Shown: piece by piece, positions 45,792 to 56,240 of the stretch
Position numbering within the stretch: the stretch's first letter is position 1
How the letters are laid out: the number at the start of each line of letters is the position of its first letter
Assembly: GCA_035079385.1 (NCBI GenBank)
Contig: JAVHKY010000010.1
Coordinates: forward strand, 2,046,001-2,110,000
Length of the DNA: 64,000 bases
Reading direction: 5' to 3'
DNA from: Aspidiotus rigidus
Lineage: Eukaryota; Arthropoda; Insecta; Hemiptera; Diaspididae
Notes under the pieces: model-generated
What the model was told of the DNA's origin: nothing
What the model saw: the letters and a program-made list of their open reading frames with translations, nothing else
Database searches by the model: none
Position numbers and translations under genes: made by a program

Positions 45792-46417
45792 CAGGGAACC
45801 TGTTTTATGGGGGGCTATTTGAGAAATCTGCCGTGCGCCGTGCGCCGTCCGCCGTCCAGCGAAAAACTTAGAAAAATTTCGACCCTCGAGCCATATATGA
45901 TAGGAGAAGGACTTAGAAAAATTTCGACTTTCGAGCTATATATGATAGATGGGGGACTTAGAAAAATTTCGACTCTCGAGCCATATATGATAGGAGAAGG
46001 ACTTGGAAAAATTTCGACTTTCGAGCTATATATGATAGATGGGGGACTTAGAAAAATTTCGACTCTCGAGCCATATATGATAGGAGAAGGACTTGGAAAA
46101 ATTTCGACTTTCGAGCTATATATGATAGATGGGGGACATAGAAAAATTTCGACTCTCAAGCCATATATGATAGGAGAGGGACTTGGAAAAATTTCGACTC
46201 TCGAGCCATATATGATAGAAGGGGGACTTGGAAAAATTTCGACTCTCGAGCCATATATGATAGGAGGGGGACTTGGAAAAATTTTGTTGTTGGTCTAGGC
46301 CTTCTTTTTACTACCTTTCTCCAAATCTAGGCTTCCTTGAATTTTCAACACCAAATCTCATTCGAATCATAAAACAGGTTCCCTGCGTTCCTCGTTTAAC
46401 TTCGTTAAGGAAGCCGT
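45792..46417 (+). mobile_element. Family A, best-preserved copy
   Basis: Inverted ends: cagggaacctgttttatg at 45792 and cataaaacaggttccctg at 46368. The right end continues outward through cgttcctcgtttaacttcg and ttaaggaagccg to 46417; the left copy of that outer part (seen at 28584, 30717 and 50950) is missing here. Inside are a gccgtgcgccgtgcgccgtc stretch, a 45-bp tandem array (45866-46284) and an 80-bp AT-rich right segment. No coding capacity beyond the repeat. It is a non-autonomous inverted-repeat transposon by form; no partner transposase is seen in the window. Confidence 0.65.
45866..46284 (+). repeat. 45-bp tandem array with 90-bp dimers
   Basis: Nine complete 45-bp units and a partial one. 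Type 1 reads gactctcgagccatatatga, then taggagaagg; type 2 reads gactttcgagctatatatga, then tagatggggg. The order is 1-2-1-2-1-2 and then three type-1-like units, so three 90-bp higher-order dimers are present. Because 45 is a multiple of three, one frame stays open for 163 codons with a 15-residue repeat (KISTLEPYMIGEGLG); I regard that as fortuitous. Confidence 0.8.
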
Positions 46418-47175
46418 AATTTTTCTTCTGTGTTACTCTTTCGAGTATCCTCGTCATGTTGAAATATTGTTTATCATCTAAAGCTTGTTGATCGAGAAAC
46501 TTTAAAGAAAGACTCTGGATTCATCCTGATCTCTTCATCACTGACCCCGTATGTGGACTTCCCCCCTCCTAGTTTTGTTCTCCACCTTTTATTTCTATAT
46601 GACAATTTTGCCGAATCCGTTCCTGGCTTATTAGGAGTGGACCGGTGTACTCCATTCGGTTGAGCTGTCAGTTATATACATTTTCAGTAGCGTGAGACGT
46701 CACTGTTTAGAGCAGTGCGTATTTTTTCTCACTTTCCTTGTTTATCAAACCATATACTCGTAGACAACCATGAAAAATACTCTTATCAGAAGATGCCCTT
46801 CGTTATCCGTCTTTCCGACGCTAGACAAACGGCAAAAGTGTATCACATAGTGTGGTTTATATACAAAGTCAAGGTCGTAGATGCAAACAAAACGTAACGA
46901 CCTGTGCGTAATTGGTGACCTTTGTCTGGTATCCATGTTCCTGCCCGAGCTGACTATATACCGCATCCTTGAATCCACGTTTACTGAAAATAAAAAATAA
47001 ATCATATCCGTTGCTTAATCAGAAGATGGCGAGCCGTTTTCTTGCGAGATATGCGGAGTAAATGTGCGTCGCAGCAATTGTCAATAAAATTGTAAAAAAT
47101 TGATTTTCACCAATCTGTAGACTAAATTGTTATGAAATCGAAACCTCAACGCTGATTCGGCTTGTTTCGGTTCTT
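46418..47175. other. No gene seen
   Basis: AT-rich, no motif. Confidence 0.3.
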
Positions 47176-47830
47176 GTGATGGCTGGCATCCTTATCAACT
47201 GCGTTTTATTCTGGAATCCGAACGTTTTAAAAAATAGAGCTGTTACGTATCGTATTTTTGTTAGTCAGTTGACGTTACCGAGAAGGCACCTTAAGGAGGT
47301 TAACTTACTTTGTCATTCTTTCAGAACAAAAAGTGCAGCGCAAATGCTGTACCCAACTCAAACTCAGTCAAAGAAAAAAATATGCTACCTGCAAATGTAT
47401 GCTTTGTCTTCATTAGTGTGGCGGCGTGGCGATACTATTTGCCTCTTAAATGGTGGGCAATCGCTCGGAGATATTGGATCGTGGTCTCTCCTCGTAATTC
47501 TGTACAACGTTCAAGATTCATACGTCGTTCAGAATGCATTTTCTTTCCTTCAACGACGGGACTCCGTTTTCGCCCGGTTTGTAACCTATAGTGGGCCCCT
47601 TCCACCACGTTGGCCCTGGGCAAAGAGTGGCAATCCTCCGTATAACCCAGGACAGGTCGCAAAGATGCGTCGAGAAACTCTTCAAGGTCCTCAGCAGATC
47701 GTGTACGGCGAAAGGCGTTAGTCAAGCGTCGTTATCTTTTCACAGTCACTTCATCCGTTTATTTTATCTCTTCTCACGCAGAAAAGACCTTGCTCCGGAA
47801 AACTGTCGGGGCTGAAACGTCCGTAACTCA
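47176..47830. other. Unassigned GC-richer block, open on both strands
   Basis: A 181-codon plus frame (47176-47721) and a 96-codon minus frame (47435-47725) overlap here. The minus frame has the more protein-like mix (SAEDLEEFLDASLRP, ERRMNLERCTEL). Neither carries a motif I recognise. A transposon remnant is the likeliest explanation. Confidence 0.3.
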
Positions 47831-47879
47831 TTCACTGGTATCAAAGTGAAGACCTGACGAGAGGGGTGGATGTGGATCT

Positions 47880-48380
47880 ATGGAAAAAATGAAAAATTAA
47901 AGGTAGTGAGATAGTGATGCATATACGTAGTTGCGATTTTGAAACAGATGGGCTTATTGGAAGGAATGACGTGTTCCTCGACCGGCAGGAAGTAATCGAG
48001 TCTTGATTCGCGTATGCATAACATGTTCTGGGACAATTGATTTTGAGCTATGAAATCTTGTTGTAAGGTCAATATAAACTGTTAGTTGACTTGGGAGTAT
48101 TCACAAATCTGTTATCGAATAACCATGGAGGGATGGGTGATTTAGTGGAAAAGAAGTGATTTAGTTGGAGGTGTTCATGATGAAGGAGTGTTACAAAGGA
48201 GAGAAGAAAAAATAGGTTATGCAAAGAAAAAAAATTAGAGGGTTCAGTTGAAGATTCAAGGAAGTTAGCAGTTACTGTAAGTGCGCGAAGTTGAAGAGAT
48301 GAAGGCGACAGGAGATAGTTGAGGGCAAGAACGGAATATAAAGTAGATTGTAAATCACATATTGGTGTTGCCGTCATAAT
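47880..48380 (-). pseudogene. Probable I/Jockey-type retrotransposon scrap
   Basis: A minus frame of 102 codons reads ICDLQSTLYS, LQLRALTVTANFLESS and SPIPPWLFDNRF. The order of an L-x-x-R-x-L-x-L-T block and then a PPW block matches the stretch between RT and RNase H in the copy at 42.2-42.4 kb (CRRLKLTTNSL, APPWLF). Weak without alignment. Confidence 0.38.
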
Positions 48381-48639
48381 TCTAATTTTTTCTTCCGTAG
48401 TGAATGACTATATTATTACGCCTGTAGGGTATTAATAATTTAACACTGAAGCGATTAAAAACGTGATTTTCAATTTCAATATCATCAGGTCGTTGATTTG
48501 TAATTAAATTAGTATTCGTTAAGTGATGAATGAATTTAATAAAAGGATACTGAAGAACTTCAGTCACCCTATCTGAAATATTTGGTATTCAGCTCAATTT
48601 TGAACATTATAGAGCACAGGTAAGTAGCACATACGATTT
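48381..48639. other. No gene seen
   Basis: AT-rich; no motif. Confidence 0.25.
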
Positions 48640-48870
48640 TGAATGTGGAATGCGAGGGCGACAGTGTCGACCATCAATTTGATGTCAAAAGATGATCGAC
48701 GTTAAATTGACCAAAAATTTATCTCATTGAAAGTTTTGGTCGAAATTCATCGATATGTTGCTGAAATCGACGTCGATATTAGATCGATGTAGGATCGACA
48801 AATATCTACTCCTTCACGACTTATGCAACACGTTAATTACTGGTCGACTTTGGGTCGACTTCTTTAAAAT
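48640..48870 (+). repeat. Family B repeat
   Basis: gacagtgtcgaccatcaatt, gatgatcgacgttaaattg, aaatcgacgtcgat, gatcgatgtaggatcgac and tggtcgactttgggtcgac: the same word set as 40190-41135. Confidence 0.5.
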
Positions 48871-49650
48871 TCATGTTGTGGGTGATATGCGTGTATGAAC
48901 ACACTGTTGAAGTGATGATATTAATAAAATTAATTATTATTCAATTATTATTAAAATTTGTTAGTAATGGTGGCCAAAAAATTAATCTTTAAATAATTGA
49001 AAATACATCTATTGAAAATACATAATGAAAATGTGCTACAACAATTTAGAATATAAAAATAAAATAAAAATTATAAATTAAATTATTAATTTTAATTTTG
49101 TTAATGTTGAAATAAATGGAAGTGAAATAATTTAAATTGATATAGTTCTTAAGTAATCATTCATTGAAATAAAAATTATTTATTAAAATTTTTAACAGAA
49201 TTACAGATTAAATTATATGAATTCTTTTAATATAATTTTATTAATTCATTAACGAGTTGATGAATTGAGAATATTTGAATTAATTATCATGTTATCCTTG
49301 AAGTCATTTTATACTTCTAACTAATAAAAGCAAAAAAAATAATTTTTTATTAGAATTTTTATTTATTTAAAATTCTGTTTATAGATAATTTTTATTTTTT
49401 TAAATTAATTTATTGGTTTAAATTTTTTAAAATTATTTTTTAATAATTTTTTTATTAATTGATATTCATTATTATTTTCAAGTTTCAAAATTATTAATAA
49501 TAAATTTTAATTTTAATAATATTTCATTAATTTTTTGAATAAATATTATATTTTACGAATATTTAATTAATTAATTAATTTAATTATTTAATTAATAATA
49601 ATATATTAAATTTAAAGTAATAAAAATATAATATGATTAAATTAACGCTC
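48871..49650. other. Extremely AT-rich block
   Basis: About 780 bp almost free of G and C, including a taattaattaattaattt run near 49565. It shares tttttattaattgatatt phrases with 45480. Mitochondrial origin is possible but no gene could be read. Confidence 0.4.
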
Positions 49651-49654
49651 CCAA

Positions 49655-49850
49655 TATTCCTCATTCCAGAAAAGAGGCATTAACAGTTAACGACACTACA
49701 CTTACAGATCAACTAATACAATATCTTACCGCATCCGACATCTTCCCCTTCATTTAATCATGTGATAGTATTCGTCTTTCAAATAAACCTTTGTCAAGCT
49801 AATAGCCCCAGAGTAGGTTCAAAGCTTGTAAAATAAATAAATAAATTAGA
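49655..49850 (+). pseudogene. I/Jockey-type retrotransposon, 3' end only
   Basis: A short tail-like frame, PHSRKEALTVNDTTLT then DQLIQYLTASDIFPFI and a stop at about 49760, matches the closing helix of I/Jockey ORF2. The 3' UTR follows with aagctaatagccccagag, taggttcaaagcttgtaaa and a taaa-repeat tail (49830-49845). The copy at 43.3 kb ends similarly (gagctcatagccctgagg, gtagctcgtaaattg). A severe 5' truncation with an AAAT-type tail is what target-primed reverse transcription leaves. Confidence 0.5.
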
Positions 49851-50036
49851 AATTTTATAGATAATATATAAAAAATTAGATGTCCTATATTAGTTATTAA
49901 TCGTTTTGAAATATTGATAAAATTGAAAATATTTCATTCAAATTAGTAATTATAATTATTGATAATGAAGTTTTATGAGGTGAACTCACAGATGGGCAGT
50001 GCCCGCCGATGCTTATTAATTTAACGTTTTTGTTGC

Positions 50037-50199
50037 CGTGTTGTATTTGGGTCTATAGGTCACCTTTGAGTTATTACACAACTGTGTAGGAACAAGTTCG
50101 CAAGTCGAACCTTAAATGTGTTATTTTTGGGACTACAGGTCGGTCACCTCTGAATCACTATATAGCGGTGGAAGAACAAGTTTGCTTGTTGAACCTCTG
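50037..50199 (+). repeat. Two-unit tandem repeat, about 82 bp
   Basis: gtcacctttgagttatta, ggaacaagttcgcaagtcg in the first unit; gtcacctctgaatcacta, gaacaagtttgcttgttga in the second. Each opens with a ttgggnctanaggtc word. Confidence 0.55.
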
Positions 50200-50934
50200 A
50201 GTCCAACATATATTGCACTTAGGCCTTATTGAAGTAGTAAGTCGTCAGACAATGCTTTAACAGTGTTGAGATAACTCCGTGAGGGTGGTGACAGAAAAAA
50301 CAACAAAAAAACTGGCGAGTAAATGAAATACATAATGGAGAACTTGGAAGGCATTGTCAGATTGTGGCATTGGTATTTGAAACTTCTGAATTATGCTTAC
50401 TCTCAAGGAGAAGTGGGGAATGGTGATATCTTTCTACTGAGTGAAAGTTTAGAGCCGAAGTTGTGCTCATAAAGTATAATATTGTAGATTCAGTTACAAT
50501 ATAGGTGCAGTTGAGAAGGCCGTCGTGCAGTGCTCGCTTTAGTAGGAGCAACTTGATGGCAACTCCCCTGCAGCCGTTCACCTAAAAACTTGAATACTCC
50601 GTCAAAAGCTTTGTCGAGATGATAGTGCCAAGAGAGCTTTGTGACATTTACAGAGAATCGGATATCGGGTTAAATTTACGAGTGAAGAAATCCACGTTCG
50701 GTGGTGGATTATTGGAGAAAAAGTTCATCTAACAATTACCAAGTTAGATACAGCCGACTGTGGTAACCGTTGTGAAAGAATACGAGAGCGGCGACTAAGT
50801 AGATTGAATGTACCAATTAGAAGAAAATGCGACTGCGACTGATTCAAAGGAAGATGTTTAGACTATAATTATATTGGTTATTTTTGCCCGCATATAGCCT
50901 GAAGACGGATAAACCTTTGCACTCGGAATGAAAT
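50200..50934. other. No gene seen
   Basis: Unclassified; no motif. Confidence 0.25.
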
Positions 50935-51105
50935 ACCTCCCGAAACGGGTTCTTCAACAGAGTTAAACGAGGGATCAGGGAACCTGTTTTATGGGATACG
51001 TGGGATGTGAAAAATGTTGACGCGCCAAGACCAAATTGTGTCGTCACAGGCTTGGACTTTGAAGTGTTAGAAAATTTCCGACCTTCGAGCTACAGGTTCC
51101 CTGTT
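50935..51105 (+). mobile_element. Family A left end with one unit
   Basis: cgaaacgggttcttcaacag, gttaaacgagggatcagg and gaacctgttttatggg form the complete left terminus. A short gacgcgccaagacc body and one unit (aaaatttccgaccttcgag) follow. Confidence 0.55.
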
Positions 51106-51109
51106 AATA

Positions 51110-51440
51110 TTATAAATCAGCAATTTTTGAGCCAATCAATAGGCTTAGAGTAATAATGAATGATGTATCTTATCGTAAATTTAGTTTTTGAGAAAATAGC
51201 AAAAATATGCTGCTTAGTCAATAATTTTCAAGACAACTAAAAGACATACAGTAACCAATGAATAGTGTATCTTTCAAGAAATTCAATGAAGAACAACTTT
51301 TGTTCGGAACTTTTTTCTCTAAACCGTGTAAGTTTAGAGAAAATTGCAAAAAAACTGAATTTTAGGGGGCAAAAAGGGTCGCAAAGGGGTCTGGACTTCT
51401 CAATATTTTTATCAGAAAAAAAAAAAACGTACTGTCGCAA
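51110..51440 (+). repeat. Relative of the long-TIR sub-repeats
   Basis: aattcaatgaagaacaactt then ttgttcggaactttttt resembles the gaacaacttttgtttgaaac core of the 20.7/22.7 kb arms. Two diverged units, near 51130 and 51240. Confidence 0.4.
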
Positions 51441-51464
51441 TCATGTTCAGCTAGAAGTCTAATT

Positions 51465-51655
51465 TGATTGGACTATAATGTCGACATCGACGACGAGTCG
51501 GGACTCACCAGGAGCGATCAATTTTGTATCAATTCCATTCATTTTGAGTCGACGAGTGGTCGACATTGTGCAGTTCTAAATCAACTCCGATTTTGAGACG
51601 ATTTTTAAAATTGAAATAGCGAGTTGATTTGGAGTCGACATGGTTCATCACGCTC
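51465..51655 (+). repeat. Family B repeat
   Basis: atgtcgacatcgacgacgag, tttgagtcgacgagtggtcg and gatttggagtcgacatgg. Confidence 0.5.
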
Positions 51656-54189
51656 TATCGTCTCTATCTTTAGCGTTTTACGTGTTATACAATTTCAACC
51701 TTGCGGACCTACTTGAAAAGGGGAGGACAAAAATTGTCAACACTATTGGAAAGTGAATCTGTGTAGTCAGGAAAACGTATTATGGAAATTCAGATTTATT
51801 ACTAGTTCTAACACAATTATAATTTATCTAAATATATTTTAATTGAAAACCTCGGTTTTGTAGACCATTCGTGATGTTCGAGGTATTCAATAATTAAGAA
51901 CGATGTTTACAGGTACGAGACAGTTTCAGATTATTGTTAGATATACTCTATACGATCACCCTTGATGGAAAGATAAGGAAGCTTCTATATAAAGTCATTA
52001 TAAATTACGTTTGTTTTATACATTTTGTCCTCTGTATGCGAATATTAATGAAATGGAAAAAAGACGTAGACATGCTGCGTATTGATCATTTGAAACCAGA
52101 AAAAGTAGCGATACAACAATATCGTCCATAGAAAATATAATAAGTGTATAATTGACTCGCTATATGAATTGATGGCGGATCGCAATAGACCAACCAGTTA
52201 TATTTTTGATTACCTAACAGTTTAATAATGAAAGCGTAGCCTATTTGGCCTTGAGCGCGTGAATCTACTGACCCAATTTTCACGTGATCTCGAATTCTAG
52301 GTTTATTTGCCATTTTTTGATGCTGCGTCTGGAACAATTACAGCATATGTATACATCGAGACGAACTTAAACCAGCTGCATTCATGAAATCTTTTCATCG
52401 TGTGGCCGATTTCTGTTAGTAAAAGGATACATAATATTCTATGTCCGCTACGTATTCTTTAATTTTAAGTACCGGTACGTGGATTGAAATTCATGAAATT
52501 TTAGTTACTCTCCCGCTCGCGTGGAAATACTCAAAGAGTCAACCCTTTGGGAATTTTTTGTATTCCACCTAAACAACAATTTATCTTTTGAAGGGTTGGG
52601 GTTGGATTTCATTGATGAAGACGACGAGGATAGTACATATGAGGAACCCGGTTGAATCTATCTAAATGATTACAATTTTTTTATTGACTATGAATAGAAA
52701 TTTAGTATTCCAGATGACCGAGGCTGGGGAGGGGAGGTATGAAAGTTTTCCAATGCAGCTGTATACGTACGTTGACAGAGAAGAGCTGTAACCTGTACGT
52801 GTAGGACTTGAAAAATTCTGTCATCGATACGACGGATATCTCTAGGATGATTTCTTCGAGTGATTCTTTCCAAGAGGGTTACTTCGAGGATAACTATAAG
52901 CTCTTTTGAAGAATGAGGATTGTGACCTAGTTATGGTGAGAACTTAGTTTAGAGGCCTGTAAAGATTTCAAAAATGGCAAATTACTGCGACGATAAGATT
53001 CACGAACAAAATTTAAAAATTTTGGTTCCCGGATCGCTTGATCAATTAACGTAGTTTAATGACATTGATTTTTTGACTTGCGAGTTTTTAACTCTTCCGG
53101 CCCAGTTTGTGACTCAAGAGGGCAACGATATCAACGCACTACCGCCTGTCAAATAAATTAAAGATGGACAACTAACGAATCTCTTCTTTTTTTTTCCTGT
53201 TGTATCCTCTCCGTATGTTTATGAATATAATTTATGTTGATTGGAATTCAAATTTGCTTCCTTTAGTTTGCATTATTAAGTTCTCTAGAAGTGCTATCCT
53301 TCCAAGAAAATTCTAGTCGGCAGAAGGTGTTTTTCGAGGCGAGATAGACGACCATAACGGATATGAGATAGACGCTTAGTAAAAATACACGAGGTCGAGT
53401 ATACACGCTCTGGTATTGATGATCATAGATAAATTTAAATGAGGCGCTCACCAGTTCCTCATTTTTTAAAAAATTATCGTTTCGATGTAAGAACTGGACC
53501 ATAATCGGCCTGAGAAAATTGTTTGGGGTTCTAAAGTTACTGAAATACTCGCGGGATATGAAATGATTCGGAGAAGATGTTCTGAACTTGAAACTCTGTG
53601 AAATTTTTGTCGTCGCAAGGCCCTAATTTTCTAAGAATAAGATCGCGTCACGATGCTGCTATTGAGGCAGAATGAAGACTGGTCTGTATCCATGCGATTC
53701 ATTACAGCGCGTCTCTGGAGTCGTAAACTCTTCATCACTCTAGTCGGGACTGTGTTGACAACTAACGTAACAAATTCAATGGAGTAAAAACTGTGGCGAT
53801 AGCGGTAGCGTCAAACAACTTTCAAAACACTCTGTGAATAATATGAAGGACGGGTAAACTCTTATCATGTGATTTATCTGCGTACGAGTTGAATGCGTCA
53901 AGATAAATTACGTGCCATATGTTATCCGATGTACTTTTATACAAACGAAAGAAACGTGGTAGAGCAACATCGCGTCGCAAGAGCTCTAGAATTGATTCTT
54001 GAGACATTGTGATGTTTACTGTTAACCTCTTTGTTCAAAATAACGCAATTACGAAGGGTGAAATGAGCAGAATCGGCAACATTCATTAGACTTTGAAAGT
54101 ACCGTTTGCCATGAGAGATACCGTCACCTTAATAGAAAGATAATATGGTTTACAATGTAGTGAGGTAAAGCATTGTCGCTGTTGCAGGT
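51656..54189. other. Mostly non-coding
   Basis: AT-rich. A short plus-strand acidic frame at about 52590-52655 (FIDEDDEDSTYEEPG, stop) and minus frames at 52688-52873 and 53263-53502 show no family. See the candidate at 53822. Confidence 0.25.
53822..54007 (-). CDS. Candidate small ORF (unrecognised)
   Basis: The minus frame MSQESILELLRRDVALPRFF, then RLYKSTSDNIWHVIYLDAFN, ends RVF. The start context cacaATGT has A at -3, as favoured in insects. 61 codons, no signal peptide, no known motif. A chance frame is about as likely as a gene. Confidence 0.2.
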   Translation of the reverse strand: MSQESILELLRRDVALPRFFRLYKSTSDNIWHVIYLDAFNSYADKSHDKSLPVLHIIHRVF

Positions 54190-54453
54190 GTGAAAATGTC
54201 ACAGGGAAAAGGGATGACATCAACGTTTAGTGATGATGAATTTGTCGCTGCCAACCTTTTCCATCGCGATTCAAATTCCGGCAGCCGATTAAGAGCGATT
54301 ATTAGGTCGATATTACCACCTCCTCCTGTCAATATAGTTCGGAGGTCATTACCGTATAATCTCCCGAATACCCCGCTTAGGGATGACAGTCATCCACTCA
54401 CAACAAAACAGCTAGCGTGTTTCCCACTAAATGAAAATCTCGCTTCTCCCTAA
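54190..54453 (+). CDS. Candidate exon (unrecognised)
   Basis: Preceded by an acceptor-like tgtcgctgttgcag (ending 54187). The frame from ATG at 54190 reads MKMSQGKGMTSTFSDDEF, HRDSNSGSRLRAIIRSIL, PPPPVNIVRRSLP and ends NLASP at a stop at 54451. It has even residue use and is less AT-driven than its surroundings. No family recognised; it could be a terminal exon or an old transposon frame. Confidence 0.28.
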   Translation: MKMSQGKGMTSTFSDDEFVAANLFHRDSNSGSRLRAIIRSILPPPPVNIVRRSLPYNLPNTPLRDDSHPLTTKQLACFPLNENLASP

Positions 54454-54499
54454 AACTCTGTTTTTTCTCTCTTATTTTTTATTTTATTTTTTGGGGTTC

Positions 54500-54511
54500 G
54501 GGGGGGGGGGG
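54500..54511 (+). repeat. Poly-G tract
   Basis: A run of about twelve G after a T-rich stretch. Confidence 0.6.
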
Positions 54512-54564
54512 TTCACCTCTGTGAGTACTAGCACTAACCCGTAGACCATAACGATTTCAAACGT

Positions 54565-55560
54565 GGTCCCTATTCCGACCAAACGTCGACTGCAAATGGA
54601 CCGAAAATGACCGGACCCTTCTTTCCTATCATCGACTCATCGTCAACGTCGCATTTGAGTCGACTCTCGGTCTTGTACATTGATGTCGACTGAAAATTCA
54701 CGTCGGTTATGAAACGATTACGTCATTCCTCAACAAAAGACTTGTAATTGACGGACGTCGAAAATTCGTAGATTGTGAGTGCGCAGTTTGAGAAGGTTTC
54801 AGATATCATTTAAGGTCAAAGATGGGTCGAGCACCGGTATATTACGCAGATTTTAATGCTATTGTGTCAATTTGACTACTGCTACAACAGTCGAGTATAA
54901 TCGAGATTCTCGAGGGATTTCGTTCCATAATTATGATTGTGCACTCAGTCTGCGAGTAGCGGAGTCAGCCAACACGTAGCACACTTAGGGGGGGCAGGCT
55001 GTAAACTGACTCGATTTGAAGTCGAACAACGGACATCATATTAGAACAACTGAGAAACCGATCCAACAGGGTAGTTGATTTCAAGTCAATGTCAACTTGA
55101 GGTCGACTCGAAGTCGACAAGGCTAGAAAACTAGAAGTGTGGCCTAAGGGATTCCTCATAACTACGACACATCGTTACGTGCTTGTATTTTCCTTTTATT
55201 CAACTTAGAAGTGGGGCGTTAATTGATACAACAGAGTAGTCCACTTTGGGATCATGAACAAATTCTGAAATTCGGCTCAAATTTGACTCCAGATCGACGT
55301 CAATTTGAGGTTGATTCAAAGTCGACCAGCTTACATTATTATTGAAACCGAATTTACAAAGCAATCGATTTTATGTAGATAGAAAGAATTTGGAGAAGTC
55401 AAATCGAAATCGACTCCAGATTGATATAGATTTGAGGTCTGAATCGGACATTGAGTCGACTATAGAAATCGACGCTACAAAGCAATCAATTTTAGGTGGG
55501 TAAAATATTTGGAAAAGTCGACCCGAAATCAATGCCTCGACGTCGATTTCAAGTCGACAT
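54565..55560 (+). repeat. Family B repeat, longest block
   Basis: Units at 54570, 54650, 55010, 55085, 55290 and 55410-55560 carry the consensus words gactccagatcgacgtc, tttgaggttgattcaaag and tcgaccagc, then caaagcaatcgatttt. Its right end runs into the family A units at 55565. Confidence 0.6.
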
Positions 55561-56240
55561 GATAGTGGATTTCGAGTCTAGATGGTCTAGGGTGACGGGG
55601 GAGAAGGTTAATTTACCCTGCGAGCTACATATATCAGGAGCGAGTTGGGAAAAACATTTTGGCGTTCAAACTTATACATATCGGAAAAGACTGGAAAAAC
55701 AGCGGTCCCTAACAAAAAATGAACGAGGATGGTAGGGAACCAGTTCTATCGGTCGAATTGTTTTTGGTATCGAGAATTTTTCAAAGTCCCTTTCCTGTCC
55801 TATGTTATGGTCCGAAAATCGAAATTTTTCGAGGTACAAATCCTTTATTAAGGGTCACCTGATATCGCACGACGCACGGCACATTTTCCAAGGACTTCCC
55901 ATAGAACAGGTTATCTTTTAAAATTAAGATCATCTATTTGCATACAAGAGGCGGAAGAATCATGAAGAAATTTCTACTTTCTATGTATAATGGGGGGGGG
56001 GGGGGTATGAATCAACTTTATCGAATAATTGATTCAAGAGAGACTATAGTGTATAATATGAGCAAATCAGGAGAGAAATTCGGGAAAATTTTGACCTTTG
56101 AGCTATATAAATCTAGCGGGAGACTTTTTGACTTTCGAGCTATACGTGCACAAGAAAAATTTCGACCAAACCAACGATTATCGAAATCATAAAATCCTTC
56201 CATGAAACTAGTTTCCTGCTCACCTTAATTGACGTAGACA
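55561..56240 (+). mobile_element. Family A remnants
   Basis: Left-end words at 55716 (aaaaatgaacgaggatgg, tagggaaccagttctat), 45-bp-type units at 55600-55690, 55790 and 56070-56165, and end-like words cccatagaacaggttat (55899) and catgaaactagtttcctgct (56201). A poly-G run at 55991. Confidence 0.45.

Noticed and set aside
45866..46284. CRISPR-like array
   Set aside because: The 45-bp units are contiguous with no unique spacers, and the context is eukaryotic repeat DNA.
52590..52655. Short acidic frame (FIDEDDEDSTYEEPG)
   Set aside because: Resembles an acidic C-terminus, but there is no supporting upstream sequence or splice acceptor.
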